A stretch of 64,000 nt of DNA, from the NCBI RefSeq assembly GCF_025960985.1, contig NZ_JAOQMX010000003.1, positions 108,512-172,511 of the forward strand, in the 5' to 3' direction. Shown here in pieces: positions 63,711 through 64,000 of the stretch (position 1 is the stretch's first letter; each line of letters begins with the position of its first letter). Under the pieces are notes generated by a model that was not told the DNA's origin, did not search any database, and worked only from the letters and a program-made list of their open reading frames with translations. The DNA is from Flavobacterium psychraerolatum (lineage in GTDB: Bacteria > Bacteroidota > Bacteroidia > Flavobacteriales > Flavobacteriaceae). A program made the position numbers and the translations under genes.

Positions 63711-64000
63711 TGTCCCGTCCTGAAATAGCGATACACAAAAAGTATCCTTATGGAAAAACATGAAGAAACACGCTATGTTAAGCGTACGCAAAAAGATTAC
63801 TCAATGTCTTTTAAATTACAAATTGTTCAAGAAATTGAACGAGGAATTACTACTATTTCTCAAGTTAAAAAAGAATACGGGATTCAGTCTCGGGCTACTA
63901 TTGTGCAATGGTTACGAAAATTTGGTAACTTTGATTGGGAAAACCAAACACCATTCACTATGTCAAAGGGACCAGAACAAAAGATAATGGAGCTTGAAGC
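63711..64000 (+). mobile_element. Left end of an IS3-family insertion sequence (continues beyond window)
   Basis: It starts about at TGTCCCGTCCTGAAATAGCG (63711), 12 bases after the efflux terminator, and includes the orfA below. The TG start and the spacing to the first transposase gene suit an IS3 end, but the other end and the inverted partner are outside the window. Confidence 0.7.
63750..64000 (+). CDS. IS3-family transposase OrfA (partial, 3' end outside window)
   Basis: From ATG 63750 the frame gives MEKHEETRYVKRTQKDYSMS, then FKLQIVQEIERGITTISQVK, KEYGIQSRATIVQWLRKFG and, at the end, GPEQKIMELEA. This is the helix-turn-helix N-terminus of an IS3-type OrfA with the start of its leucine-zipper region. 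OrfA binds the IS ends; OrfB (the DDE transposase) would follow by frameshift outside the window. A different plus-strand frame at 63760-63987 is a shadow. Confidence 0.85.
   Translation, partial: MEKHEETRYVKRTQKDYSMSFKLQIVQEIERGITTISQVKKEYGIQSRATIVQWLRKFGNFDWENQTPFTMSKGPEQKIMELE

Noticed and set aside
1..64000. CRISPR array, prophage or rRNA operon
   Set aside because: No regularly spaced repeats, phage structural genes or rRNA sequences were found on reading the window.

Overview
The window is AT-rich chromosomal DNA from a member of the Bacteroidota, most likely a Flavobacterium-like Flavobacteriaceae. The grounds are a SusC/SusD pair, a type IX secretion sorting domain, a MurF-alanine racemase fusion, Bacteroidota-type promoters (TTTG-N19-TAnnTTTG) and many outer-membrane beta-barrels. 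Gene products are named from motifs read by eye; no database search was possible.

Layout. 1-5.0 kb holds the partial murF-alr fusion, a PAP2-like membrane protein, a PorT-family barrel and a lipoprotein aldose 1-epimerase. 5.2-9.9 kb holds a large beta-propeller protein that may be a lambda-carrageenase (GH150-like) and a secreted carbohydrate-binding T9SS protein. 11.0-17.3 kb is an accessory, defence-like block: a type ISP-like restriction-modification gene split by a -1 frameshift, an unknown gene, and a HigB/HigA module whose toxin is also frameshifted. A tRNA-Ser(GGA) follows at 17.6 kb. 18.0-24.5 kb is a susC-susD-susE-like glycan uptake operon on the same strand as the glycan genes at 5-10 kb, so the defence block and the tRNA sit between two parts of what could be one polysaccharide utilisation locus. 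25.2-30.8 kb holds a decayed asparaginase copy, an MFS transporter, intact ansA, an acyltransferase and a TatD nuclease. 30.9-37.7 kb has an anti-sigma-like TPR protein and an ECF sigma factor facing away from a PKD/beta-barrel gene, a TPR-CHAT protease gene and a retropepsin-like protease gene. 37.7-49.3 kb is a complete urea system: a nickel permease-like gene and ureDGFECBA on one strand, and urtA, a porin-like gene and urtBCDE on the other, sharing a control region with a strong palindrome. 49.4-54.1 kb holds sucB, sucA and a small barrel gene. 54.6-56.7 kb holds two uncharacterised genes and a polyprenyl synthase. 56.8-63.6 kb is a yceI-tetR-tolC-MFP-RND efflux operon. An IS3-family element begins at 63.7 kb.

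The most unusual structure lies inside the restriction-modification gene. A 0.5 kb cassette encoding a DUF559/Vsr-like endonuclease domain, bounded by about 41-bp near-identical inverted repeats that are themselves hairpins, is inserted in frame. Two further solo copies of the same hairpin repeat are also read through in frame in this gene. This looks like a small endonuclease-bearing mobile element with solo palindromic derivatives that can be carried inside a coding sequence.

Three genes (the restriction-modification gene, higB and the extra asparaginase copy) each show a single-base loss that fits a missing A in a short A run. The asparaginase copy is clearly a decayed duplicate. The other two could be real inactivation, recoding or assembly errors.
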